This document shows, in pieces, positions 12,195 through 22,639 of a stretch of DNA of 64,000 nt. Where the stretch lies: contig NC_081405.1 in assembly GCF_030272615.1 (NCBI RefSeq), positions 612,536,920-612,600,919 on the forward strand, written 5' to 3'. The notes beneath the pieces are model-generated. The model was not told the DNA's origin. It saw only the letters and a list, made by a program, of their open reading frames with translations, and searched no databases. Source of the stretch: Cryptomeria japonica (taxonomy: Eukaryota; Streptophyta; Pinopsida; Cupressales; Cupressaceae). The position numbers and the translations under genes were made by a program. Every line of letters begins with the position of its first letter. Position 1 is the stretch's first letter.

Positions 12195-15085
12195 TTATGT
12201 AGCATCTTCTAACCGTTCTGGGATTCCTTCTTCTTGTACCACATATTTCTTGGTCCACTCTTGGAACATGTCATCAGCAGGCCATGAGTAGCCAACAATT
12301 TTCTCCTTCAACTTGAGTAACCTTTTCCAAGAGTTTCTTACTTTCCTCACCTCTGATTCCAAAAAGCTGTAGTGTGACTTTATCTTTTCTATCTCTTCAT
12401 TTGTTTTAACAAATAGAGATGTGTCATCTTTGTTGATGATTTCATTCACCCTTAAAGACAAATTATCTCCCAGCTCATCAAGCCATACCTATTTATCCTT
12501 CAACTGATTTTGGCTGACAAAACCCCTAGGAAACAATTCAAATTTATCCTCAGTATATTCTTTCCTGTACAAGTTAGCTTTCCTCTCCACTTTAGTTCTT
12601 CCTTCTGCTAACCTGGTCAAACCTTTTGCTAACTCACATGTGGATTTAATAATAGCATTAGATCCTTCTTTATCATAGGATGCACACATAAGTTCTAAAT
12701 CCACTTCTCTTGGTATCCACTTATTCAAAATAGGCTCTAAAATAGCCTTGTCCTCATTTAGGTCACTCAAGGTGTCCAAAATTCTTTTCATATTAGTGTG
12801 CATAGTGGGGGCCTCTGCTGTATCAACAAAACTCAAAATGGTGGCCTTTACCTTCTCTTCATATTTACTTGTGAATAGGGCTTGAGCCTATTTCAACTTT
12901 TCCAACTCATGTTGAATGGTCTCAGCTGGCTGAAAACCAGAAGGCATGGGAGAAGGGGGAAATTCTATGATAGGACTGGTAGGGGGAGGTCTTGCTGGAG
13001 AAGATGCAATCATCAGGGTAGAGGACTCACCTCCTTGGTGTTATCCTGCCAATTGACTCTGAAGTCTAGCAATAATAGTATCCTTGTTTGCTACCTCCCT
13101 TTTGGCTTCATTATAAGCCTTTAGAATCATTTCCAATTTCACTTGGAGATCGGCTCTCTCCTTTGCTTCTTTCTCTGCCACTACCACACTGAACTTTGTA
13201 GTTTCTAAAACTGTGCTGGCAGCTTCTACCACCCTTGTATCCTAGACTCTTTTTAATATCATACCTCCTAGAAAACTAGATCCTAAGGTATCCTTTCTTC
13301 TTCTACTTTCATTCCTCTTTAGGGACCACATGACCAGAGAAGCATTATCTTTGCTAAACGTCACTCCCTCCTTAGGCTTGGTTTCTTTTCTGACTACTTT
13401 AAGTACCAATGCATATGCTATATCCCATTCAAGGAGGATTAAAACACCAGCTTTTGACACCATTTCTCTTCCAGCTTCAGGAGTGATGGCTTTGAATTCA
13501 GCCATCATTTCTTATTTAACTTCTTCCTCCACTAAGGTTGTATCTTTGTGAGGCTGCTCACTCATTCTCTTTTCACATCTTGCCTTGAATTGTTCAATGT
13601 TTTGTTTCCATACAAATTGCATGAAGGCCCCTATTGTGACAAAATTGTTGTCAACTAGGAACTCTTCACTAGCTTGCTTGACAACCAGGTCTAACTCTTT
13701 ACCTTTGAACTCATCTTCAATTAAGTTCATCTCGACACTAGGTGGCTCTTCTGGCATTCCCTCTTGTGTCTCTTCATAGGTGTAAGCAATCTCTCTGAGG
13801 CTTCCTAACTGCAACAATTGTTTTGGTACTACCTATTCATCTCCTATATGGATAGGGGATTGAGATGGAGAATACAAAAGTTCACCTGCTTGCACTTCTT
13901 TCCCCACCCTTTGCCTTTTAGGGGATTCTTGGATGTCAATGACATCTTTAATTGTTCTCTTCCCTCTTGAAGTGGAGGGCTCACCTGTGACTGGCATCAA
14001 TACACTATATTTTGACCTTTTATGCATCACATAATCACTGGGAGGGATGGCTTTAGCAAAGGTAGGCTTAGTTAGAACTAACTTAGCCTTGTCAAGGTTA
14101 TCTCTTATTATCGCCTCCCTTTTTTCTTTCAAAGTTTGCACATTAAATCTTCAAAGTAAAGAATTAAGAATCTGATCTTTTCCTCAAAGGGATTAAAGCT
14201 AGACAGAGGGTCATAACTGCAATCAAATTGATGAATGAATTCTAGACCCTTTTTGTATGCCACCCATTTTTCTTTCCTTAATTCTTGCTCATCCAAACTG
14301 AATTCATTTCTATTTAGGTCCTCAGGGAAATGAAATTGGTGTGGCTTACCTTTGCATATTGCTCTTCTCCTGAACATGCCGTTGAAAAAATCCTTAGGGT
14401 CAGCAAACCTGGTTACTGTAGTAGACAACCTATATGGTTGAAAAAAGTCAACAATTTCCAACCACCTTTGGTGATAATGAATTGATGGGCCATGGTAACA
14501 GTTGGAAAAATAGTCCCTTTACCCCTATTTGTCAGCTCTTCCTCTTGCACACCTCCAATTTGCCTTAAGACCTCTGCAATTCCTATCTTCAAAGGGACTT
14601 GATAAGGCAATAAATATGGAGTGCCTCTGAAACCATAAACTCTAAAAATTGTAGAAACAGGGTACAAATACATATCACCCCAATTATGAAAAATCTTAAT
14701 ACCTTCAACAAACTCCTGAGGCCTGAGGAACTCCAAAAGAGATTTTGGGATCCTAGGGTTCTGTGGGCATAAAAGAATCCTAAGCCTAGATGCAAAGCAT
14801 CTATCGAACTTCAAGTAACTGGCATCCTCTCTGTCCCAAGACAAAATTGTGCTCCACAGTTGTACAAGCATCTCCTCACCTTCCTTTTCTTTGATCAAGT
14901 CCATTTCCTTAGTAAAACAATCAACTCCTTTGAACAAAAATATGTGCATTAGAAGAGAATACCATCCAAAAGGTCTATCCACCTTACCATTTTTTATCCC
15001 TACCAGCCCTGCATGAATTGCATCAATGAGGTAAGGTGCATAATGAAATGTTACTGCTAGAGAGGGGTTCAGAACCTGTTCCATC

Positions 15086-15090
15086 ATTAG
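15086..15090. repeat. Target-site duplication, left copy (ATTAG)
   Basis: This 5-bp direct repeat is matched at 16697-16701 and flanks the solo LTR. Five base pairs is the usual size for LTR retroelement integration. Confidence 0.88.
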
Positions 15091-16696
15091 TGTAGCGTCG
15101 TAAATTGTACGCACTTGCTAAAGCAGTACAATTTCACACCTAGTTTAGCACCCACATTGGCGCAGTTTGCATTTTGCATTGCATTTCCCCTTTAGCACTT
15201 AATTAATCGAATTAATTAGGTCTAAGGTCCTATTTCATCATCCTTCACATCATAAAGTCGGGCCCTTTCATTAAAGTATGCCCCTTTTCATGTGATTCCT
15301 CCAATACATCATCTAATCAAAAACCCTAAATAAGTCCTATTTCAAACTTGGGGGCTTGATTTCGGGGGTCAAAACATCTCGAAATCACTTGTAACTTCGG
15401 GATTCTCTCTAAAATCATCATATCTGACGGCCCTGAAAATTTGGTGAAAAGTTGCCAGGACCATGGCACGCGGAGTGCACACAGTCCCGGACATTTTTCC
15501 CGAAATTTTAGGAGCGCGATCCAATCATAAAATAAAGCTTAACCCCAAGAAATTGGCGGGATATTCAATCTCTAGGTCGGCCAAAAGACGAAATTGCGAC
15601 CTAGGGTTTCATACATAAGAGCTCTCTTTTCTCATTTGAAGGGATCCGAATTTTGTTTTCAGGAACCTCATATGCAGCGAAAGAGTAGATCTTGGAAGAC
15701 TTCAACAACATTCAATATCCCTCTATCAAGCATTTATCAATTCCATTCATCCATTTAGGGCTTGGAAGACATTGAAGAACAATAGGAGATTACCGACTGA
15801 AGATTGGCTTGTACTCTTCCCTTGAGGGTTGGGTATGATTTCATATTGTTTTCATGTCTTTGCATAAGCTTCAATATCTCATTTATCCATGCTTTAGATC
15901 ACTTTGCATCTTGATTTAGAGCATTATCATTTACAAGCAATTAGGGTTTACTTTCTAGGTTGCTCTAGTTTGCTTACTTGCATTTTAGATCTTGCACACA
16001 CATTACTTTTACAATACAACTTGGCTATTCGTGGAGGTGGAAATCACCGAAGCGGGGGTTTGACTAAGGCAAAACCCTATATAGCCGCCCAAACACCTTT
16101 TTCAGATATAAGTGCAGGTTTCGAGACTCGGACGATGCCGCAGGTTGCAGATCCGGAAGAAGCAGGTCGAGACAGCACCCCACACCAAATTGCAGAGCAG
16201 AATACCAGGACAGGGGCGTGGGGCGCCCTGGTCCTGTCAGGACAGGGGCGCTGGGTGCCCTGGTCCTCCTGACAGACAACATTTTAGACAACTTTCCAGA
16301 GTGCAAAACAGTGGTTTCAGGTGCAGTTTCAGGTGCAGAATCAGGACAGTGGCGCCCGCGCCCCCGTCCCAAACATTTCCACTTAGATTTTGACTTCGGG
16401 TATGCATTTGCATTCTTGTCTTATCTTTGTACTTACAGCTTTCCATTGTTTAAGTTCAATTCTGCAATCTTGTTATTAGTTCATACTTGCATTTTAGGGT
16501 TAGGAATTGGACTTGCATACTCTTACCTTTCAAATACAACGAAGGAATAGAAACCCTAATAGGTAGCCCGTGGCTCTCTCTTTCACAAAAAGAAGTAGCC
16601 AATTGTGTGATACCTCTAGGCTCTTTTGTATTCCGTAATGTGTGACAAGAGGTAGGATTAGGGCATGATAACCTAGTCTCGCTTTCCCCCCACACA
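15091..16696 (+). mobile_element. Solo LTR inserted in ORF B
   Basis: The block starts TGTAGCGTCG and ends CCCCACACA. It is flanked by ATTAG at 15086-15090 and ATTAG at 16697-16701, a perfect 5-bp target-site duplication. Removing it with one ATTAG keeps ORF B in phase, so both ends are fixed to the base. At 1,606 bp with no internal region, PBS or pol, it is a solo LTR left by recombination between two LTRs. Plus orientation is favoured by a TATA-like ATACATAAG at about 15612 but is not proven. Several short frames inside (for example 16064-16550) are not genes. Confidence 0.88.
16207..16270. repeat. Two 32-bp GC-rich hairpin-capable tandem units
   Basis: Two units begin with AGGACAGGGGCG at 16207 and 16239 and each end in CCCTGGTCCT. 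The arms of each unit are nearly inverse-complementary (AGGAC-AGGGGCG against CGCCCTGGTCCT), so each can fold into a stem. The patch lies in the probable R/U5 half of the solo LTR and stands out from AT-rich surroundings. Confidence 0.75.
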
Positions 16697-17387
16697 ATTA
16701 GCATATAATGGGTTGTCATGGTTGTTTCAGCATCTTCCCCAAAGATCTAACATAGTGCCCAATACATGCCTTTGGCCCTTAAAGTGAACAAATTCAGGGA
16801 GAAGGGTTCCATGGTGCTAGGGCCCACTACAGTTAACCCTCCTATTTTAACAAAAAACTCCTTCAAAGGGCCACTCCTAAGGTGATCTTTCTACACATCA
16901 TAAACCTGGGCCAATGTTTCAAAATCAATAGGCTCTAATAAATTTGATGCCTCACTGAGCTTAAAAACATTCCTGAATTCATCATCATTGATCCCTATTA
17001 GGGATCCTCCATTGAAATTCCTCACACATCTAGCAACAGGATTATAATTGTGTGCGATCTGGGTTAGCAGCTCTACATCCATAAAAACCCCAGGGACTAT
17101 GAGCTTCCCTATGTCTAGTTCCCATATGCTATTCATTGGGGTACTGACATGTCTCTGACTGAATCCCACTTTAAAACGACCTAGCCCTGAAATCCCTATT
17201 TGTGAATCCCTTACCATCTACCTTTGTCATATAAACCATCTCCAATCCTTAGACGAGGGGCTTTAGGAACCAATTCTTTGATTTTGGTCGCAACATTTGA
17301 GGACATGGTCAATTGTTCTAGGAAGTCATCACATATGTTTCTATCTTGGTAATTTACCTTCACTGTGAACTTCCTTCTTGGTGCCAT

Positions 17388-19286
17388 CCCGTTAATGCAA
17401 TTAAATCAATTAAGATTCTAACAAAACTCTGATAAGGCAAGCACACAGTAAAGTACCGATTTTCAAACTGTAATTAGAAAGCAAGACACAAAAAACCTAT
17501 TACTCTCCTGAAGAAATTCGCTCTGCACCAGCTCCTCTGCAAAAAACTCATCGAAATGGTGCCAATATTCAATTGATGTGGACCTTAATATGACAACTTG
17601 GCATTGAATTGAGATATTAATCCCGCATACTTCCATCAACTCAGAATTGAATTTGCAAATCGAATTAAAAAACGGGCTCCAACGGATCACAAGTTTTCTG
17701 AGTATTTCCTTGTTTCGTTGTTTCGCCATTTCATGGAGTTTAAAACCCCCACACCTTTGCTTCGTGAAGCAAAGGTGTTCGTCGGATCCTTGGAAACTTG
17801 TATTGCCTTTACTCCTTCCGATACTTCTGTATTAGTAACGGGCCCCACCTTCTTTTCACTACTTTGCGAACACTAAACCTTGTGCACTTCGATCGCGGGA
17901 AACAATGCCTACCGTCCGATCAATTACCACTCACACGATCTTTACTACTTACGGTGATCACCAGTCTTTTCTACTAACCATGCACCACCATCACTACTAG
18001 CGATCTTTGCCACTTCATGAAAGCTAACCACCCTGCATCTTCGGGCTGCGAAACAACGCCCAACGTTGGATGCACCTCGATATGTACACCATTTAATGTA
18101 CTCAAACCTTTAAAGTGGGCCCTCAACTTGGAAACCACTTGCTTTGTTTCATCACCGGTGAATGAATCTTACGTGTCAGTCTCCTATTCACTCAAGAACT
18201 CCATCGAGCTCCATTCTAGGACCGCCACGTGTTCTATTTCACCATGGGTTTCAACACCATCATTGGTTAAATAAAAGTGGGTCCTCAAGCAATCCTTTGG
18301 AGCCACGTGCATCTGAAAAGCCATCATTTCCTTCAACCACGCGACTTACCTGTCCTGCCATGTCATCCACCAGGTGACTGCCATGTCATTTTGCTATTTC
18401 ATGAATGGTAAACTCCATTTGATTTTGGGCTACGAATCCACGCGGGCCGTCTAATCAACTCCTAGTTGATTGATCTTTAAAATCATGACTTGCCTATCTT
18501 TTGGACCCACCAACCCTTTCGCTACTTCGCAGACTCTAAACCTCAGGCAACTCTTCTTCATGAAGCCACTACAATTGTTAGATCTTTGGAAACTACTCGC
18601 TTGTTAGCCTTTTCATCACTACCTTTCTTGGGCCCTCCACCTTTTTGCTACTTCACGAAAGGTAAAACATGGACATCTTTCGGCTGCGAATCTATGCGCA
18701 CCGTTGGATCAACTCCACACCGATCATCTTTTAACCAAAGGAACTACTTACCTCTGGGACCCACCAATTCTTTAGCTATTTTATAGAGGATAAATCACAT
18801 GCATCTTGGGCTAGTGAAGCAACGTGAGGCATTGGATCCAATACAAGATGCATTCCTTTTACCTGATGAATAATCCTTTGGCCAGGCCCGCTTACCCTTT
18901 TCTCCACTTCGTGAGCGCTAAATTGCAGGCATCTTCAGCCAGCGAAACAATGCACACTGCAGGATCAACTTTGACTTGCACGATTGTTAAGAAGCCTAAC
19001 AAAGATTACAACAAGACAGGAAAAGGTGTAAAAATTGAAAATATTTAAAAGACTACCTAGGGAAAACCTTAAAGGGGGGAATACTTTCATGATGGAGCGA
19101 CCCTTCCACTTAAGTGGAAAAAGTAATGCAAGAATAGAACGTGAGGGTTTTTCAAAACATAGGAAGGGTTAAATTGTTTTCAAAAACCTTAAACCCTCTT
19201 TGACCCAAAAAACACAGAGGCAACAAGGTTATGCCAAACACATCTTTGCAGATTTTAGCCGATTATGGGACAAGAATACCCAATTT
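17388..19286 (-). promoter_or_regulatory. Upstream region of element B with degenerate tandem repeats
   Basis: This 1.9-kb non-coding block precedes ORF B on the minus strand. Between about 17841 and 18965, plus-strand units recur with the core GCTACTTCGCGAAnGCTAAA, followed by a GCATCTTCGGCTGCGAAACA-like part and a GTTGGATCAACTC-like part. Cores begin near 17858, 18010, 18393, 18531, 18646, 18774 and 18903, mostly 115-150 bp apart. A palindromic ccacttaagtgg at about 19110 belongs to the stretch shared with 5575-5645. The promoter role is inferred from position upstream of the ORF in both copies. It could instead be an LTR, but no matching second LTR or clear TG/CA ends were found. The outer edge near 19270-19290 is approximate. 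Confidence 0.45.
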
Positions 19287-20130
19287 TCAAAATAGTGATA
19301 ACACACTCTTAGAAAATCTAGGATCCTCTCTTCTTCCAAGCTTACCTGAAGCTCTTCTATTCCCTTCAAGGTTAATAGCTATCCTAAAAGCATCTCTAAG
19401 AGTTTGAGGATCCTTATCTCTAAGGATGTATGCTATTTTTGCATCAAATGCATTCTTCAATGTGGCTAGACAAATATTATCATCCAACCTTAAAACCTGA
19501 AACAACTTATGTATGGCCTTTTGAAACCTAATATTAAAATCAGCCAATTCCTTCTTTAATGACTTCTTGATGTTATTGAACTCATTTAACATGAAGCTTG
19601 CATTCATTTTATCACCATATGACTCTTTGAAACACCTCTCAAATTCTTCTCAGGAGCTGATACTTGCAGTTGGCAACCCTCTGTACCAATCCTTACCATC
19701 CTCTATTAGAGATTGCACAAATAAATTCATGACAACATCCTCTATTTTGTGTATTCTAAACATTCTGGGCAGGAGTATTTGTACTGACATTTGGTGTTGC
19801 TGTAGAAACCACATCAAAAATAGCTTGAGTTTTAGATGGACTGACAGAAAATGAAATACTATTCAATGTTGACAACTTAAGGAAATCAATCTTTCTCTTC
19901 ATTTATACACTTGAAGCTTCCATCTCAATTCTCTTCAACTCTTTGGCAAGAGTTTCATTTTCTATCCTAGCTCTTTCTAGCTCATTGTCAACTTGGGATA
20001 ATTCTTGACTCAAATCTGGGATAGTTGAAGATAGTTTATCATCTATCTTAATACCATATACCTTTTGTTTTCCTTTATCCAAATCTAATTTAGGAATCCG
20101 AGCACTTGGCTGACTAGAATATGATGCATG
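19287..20130 (-). pseudogene. Ty3/Gypsy gag N-terminal part
   Basis: This segment carries the retrotransposon gag (capsid) domain. LNEFNNIKKSLKKELADFNI, FQKAIHKLFQVLRLDDNICL and ILRDKDPQTLRDAFRIAINL (about 19590-19365) match the conserved helical core, and GRREDPRFSK follows. Upstream, a coiled charged stretch (SQELSQVDNELERARIENET, about 20020-19960) is in another frame after a stop near 19905, so the gene is broken. It ends where element B begins. The C-terminal half of such a gag reappears at 11290-10098, so I infer that element B landed in this gene. Confidence 0.7.
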
Positions 20131-20583
20131 TCAAAAGGAGCACAAGGCACAAAAGACAAGTTCAAATGTTAGTAGATTAGTCACAACCAAAACAAAACAC
20201 AAATGAACTTAAAAACCTTAACATGCATATCAAGAGAGATATAAAGCACACAATAAGAAGCCTACATAAATGAAAAAGGGAAAGAAGACCCCCCAAGATG
20301 CTCCCCAAAATTCTCATAGATATTCCTCCGTTGTTCCTCTCCTCTCCAAGTCCCACATGAGTGTAGCTCTGAAATTTTTGCACTATCCATGGATGCCATA
20401 TGAAGATTCAAGATGGTTGTGAAAATGAAAACAAATTCTTATGCAAGTGTAAATGATTTACTATGAGAAAGCACCTAATTAGTCTATGTAAATCTTAGTA
20501 TAATAACAATGCAAATGCTCTCTAAAATGACTATAAGTTTGATGCACAAAAGGTTTTTGATCCTAAAAATGAAGAATGGGAGC

Positions 20584-20593
20584 TCTATTTATA
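20584..20593 (-). promoter_or_regulatory. TATA box of the Gypsy LTR
   Basis: CTATAAATAG on the minus strand, within ccctataaatagagctccc, is a strong plant TATA context. It lies about 970 bp inside the LTR. Confidence 0.6.
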
Positions 20594-20969
20594 GGGGAAA
20601 TAGGGCAATTGATGGTCAAGCTTAAGTAATCTTAAAAAGGGCCAGGATTGATGGGTTTATGATCCATGTGATGGCTTTCAACCCAATCCCATGATGACAA
20701 ATGTTAACATGAGATGGCTTGAGAGGAGAGGGAAGAAGCATTAAATGTTTGAGATGACATGAAGGCTACCTTGAGAGGGTTTGTTTAGGCTTGAGTTAGT
20801 GAATAAAGCTTTTATCCAAAGAATAATGCCTTTATCCAATAGATAAATTCATGTGCAAGAGTTAATGGGGATAACCATGGTCAAAGCAATAAATGCTTGA
20901 AGAGAACCATGAGTTAAATGAGGGCTGAGTTAGAGAAAAAACCTCTAACCATGTGGGTGAGTTGAATTA

Positions 20970-21028
20970 ACCATTAATGGTTATGTAAGAGCCACAAATG
21001 GTTATGTAAGAACCATAAATGGTTTAGA
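20970..21028. repeat. Three 22-bp tandem units in the LTR
   Basis: The words aatggttatgtaaga/g and aaccataaatggtt recur with a period of about 22 bp between 20970 and 21028, inside the U3 part of the Gypsy LTR. Confidence 0.55.
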
Positions 21029-21560
21029 AGACTTTGGGGGTTAACTTGTTGAAGGATAAAAAGCCTTTAATGCATTTCAAAGACTTTGGAGGCTTTGAGA
21101 AGTGACTTCTCTTTGCTTAGGAATGTGACAATAATTAGGGAGGGGGATTAGGCTATTTTGAAATGGATTAGAAGAATCTAGAAGGGGTTTAGGAGGCAAG
21201 TGGGTTTGGTGGGTGAGAGAAAATAAGATTTTATTTAGAAATAAAATTTATTTATTGGCGCAACTTGCCTTTGTAGGAGAATGCAAGTGGGGTGGGACCT
21301 AGAGATTTACATAAATATTTATTTATTTAAATGAGGAAAGGGGTTAATTTAAACAAATATGCTTTATTTATTTAATTAATTGTTAGAGTATGGTTTAATG
21401 AATTAATTTAAATAAATTGAACAATTTATTTAATTGATAGAAGAAGAGTTTTAAGATAAATTAATTAAATATCAATTAAATTAACTATTGACTGATGGTT
21501 AAATAATCAAATAAATACTAAATATTCATTTAATTAAGTGGACATATTTATGTGTCTACA

Positions 21561-21573
21561 TTTGCCCCTCTTT
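21561..21573 (-). other. Polypurine tract
   Basis: Minus-strand AAAGAGGGGCAAA immediately precedes the LTR start TGTAGACA. The same 13-mer directly precedes the LTR at 29297, which supports its role as the plus-strand primer of this Gypsy lineage. Confidence 0.8.
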
Positions 21574-22109
21574 GAGATGGTGCAATTTATTGCATCGTTA
21601 CAAAGAAAGAAAGATAGGTATAAGAAATATGCCCCATAAATGTTAATTTAGGGGGTGGTATGCCCCCTCAAGAAATGGGCCGAAAATTTTCAAAAAATTG
21701 GGCGATCTCTCGAAAAATAGAAAGAAGTTGGGGGGAGGTAGAATAGAAGAAATTAGAAATAGTGGTGAAAGAATGGGAGAAAACAGAGTGACTATGGAGA
21801 AATGAGAGGCTTTTGAAGTTCATAGGGACCATGACGGTGAGCGGGGTGAAGTAGGGTTAGGGCTGGGGGGTATATTTGGAGGGGAAGGGGTAAAACTATC
21901 TCATTTGCACCTATCTTCCTGCCAGTTTGGAGCTTTGATAGTGACCTTAGGCGAAAGAGTGAGTAACATTTATCATGGTCATGTCTATAGTAGATCACCG
22001 GCTAGAGCGGATCCATCGATAACAACGGCCAGAGGACTACAGACCGCCGGTACGTAAATGCTGAATTTTTCTTTTGATACATTTTTATCATGTTTTTTCA
22101 AGCATCAAA

Positions 22110-22400
22110 GTCCAAGCAAGACAATAGCGCTAAACCTATGTTTTAGCACTTTTGTCACCTAAAGTAGAGCTATGGTGCCACAATGGCACTTTTGCATAGT
22201 TCTTTTAACGCTTTTGGCAGTTTAGTGCTTTGGTATCATAGTTATAGTGCTGTTATAGTTTAGCGCTTTTGTGTAGTTGTTGTGGTGCTTTTTCTATAAA
22301 ATAACACAATGATATAGCTTTTGTAGCGCTATTGTTGTTATAGTGCATTTGTATTATAGTAATGGCACTATTTTTAGCAGAGTGGCACGATTGTGATAGA
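22110..22400. repeat. Cluster of AGCGCTTTTG-like words
   Basis: Variants of t-AGCGCTTTTG/GGCACTTTTG/TAGTGCTTT occur about ten times between 22120 and 22390, for example near 22124, 22143, 22182, 22227, 22261, 22325 and 22365, with irregular 20-45 bp spacing. The cluster lies upstream of the mobile-domain ORF and could be decayed promoter repeats. No protein reading frame is convincing here. Confidence 0.45.
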
Positions 22401-22639
22401 TGCCCAAGTGTTAGATAAAATATCACTTGATGTTTATGTGGTTTGATTGATTGATTGTTTTGGTGAATCATAGCAGCCCCATTGAGACTAGGTCATTGTG
22501 ATAAATGCCTATTGTAGTCTAGGATTACCATAATCGATTACCTGTTGAGACCCAAAGATACTTGATTAAAAAGTATTTGTTGATAGTCTAGGTTGAAACT
22601 TAAGAAAGTTTTTAGTAAAACAACTGATATTTGGTGATA

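Larger units (their letters stand above)
12195..17387 (-). pseudogene. Element B ORF, about 1,190 codons, unknown function, split by a solo LTR
   Basis: I do not recognise this protein. The start is ATG at 17387-17385 (MAPRRKFTVKVNYQDRN), the first Met after an AT-rich leader. In order: a globular N-terminal block (motifs WELDIGKLIVPGVFMDVELL about 17120, GSLIGINDDEFRNVFKLSE about 17005-16950, PFGWYSLLMHIFLF about 14970, HNWGDMYLYPVST about 14690, GKGTIFPTVT about 14510); a basic, Ser/Pro-rich stretch with SPKRQRVGKEV near 13915-13885, which resembles a nuclear localisation signal; then Glu/Lys-rich helical segments to the stop at 12195. The solo LTR at 15091-16696 plus one 5-bp duplication is 1,611 bp, a multiple of three, and the frame on each side is in phase across it. 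Other lesions are a shift near 17220, a stop near 16890, shifts near 14440 and 14135, and several stops from 13800 down. The paralogue is at 2073-4793. Nothing identifies it as transposase, gag or host enzyme. Confidence 0.75.
20375..21560 (-). mobile_element. Ty3/Gypsy LTR
   Basis: In minus-strand sense the LTR begins TGTAGACACATAAATATG at 21560, directly after a polypurine tract (21561-21573). A TATA box (CTATAAATAG, minus strand) is at 20584-20593. Downstream, a TCAGAGCTA-like remnant near 20365-20372 resembles the end of a tRNA-Met primer-binding site, so the LTR should end near 20375; that edge is uncertain. The LTR is followed by gag (20130 down) and preceded by a polypurine tract. It therefore looks like the 3' LTR of one element and the 5' LTR of the next. 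Confidence 0.65.

Noticed and set aside
15904-16550. Overlapping short frames on both strands around 16 kb
   Set aside because: All lie inside the solo LTR and have no protein-like motif; GC-rich repeats lengthen them by chance.
17463-17729. Minus-strand frame MAKQRNKEILRKLVIRWSPF
   Set aside because: It lies in the leader just upstream of ORF B, has no counterpart upstream of ORF A and has no recognisable domain. It could be an upstream frame, but support is lacking.
17841-18965. CRISPR-like spaced repeats
   Set aside because: Repeats are long, degenerate and unevenly spaced, in a plant genome context with no Cas genes; they are decayed tandem repeats.
17388-19286. LTR pair made of the blocks upstream of ORF A and ORF B
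   Set aside because: They share only short stretches and lack matching TG/CA ends, PBS and polypurine tract, so calling them LTRs of one element is not supported.
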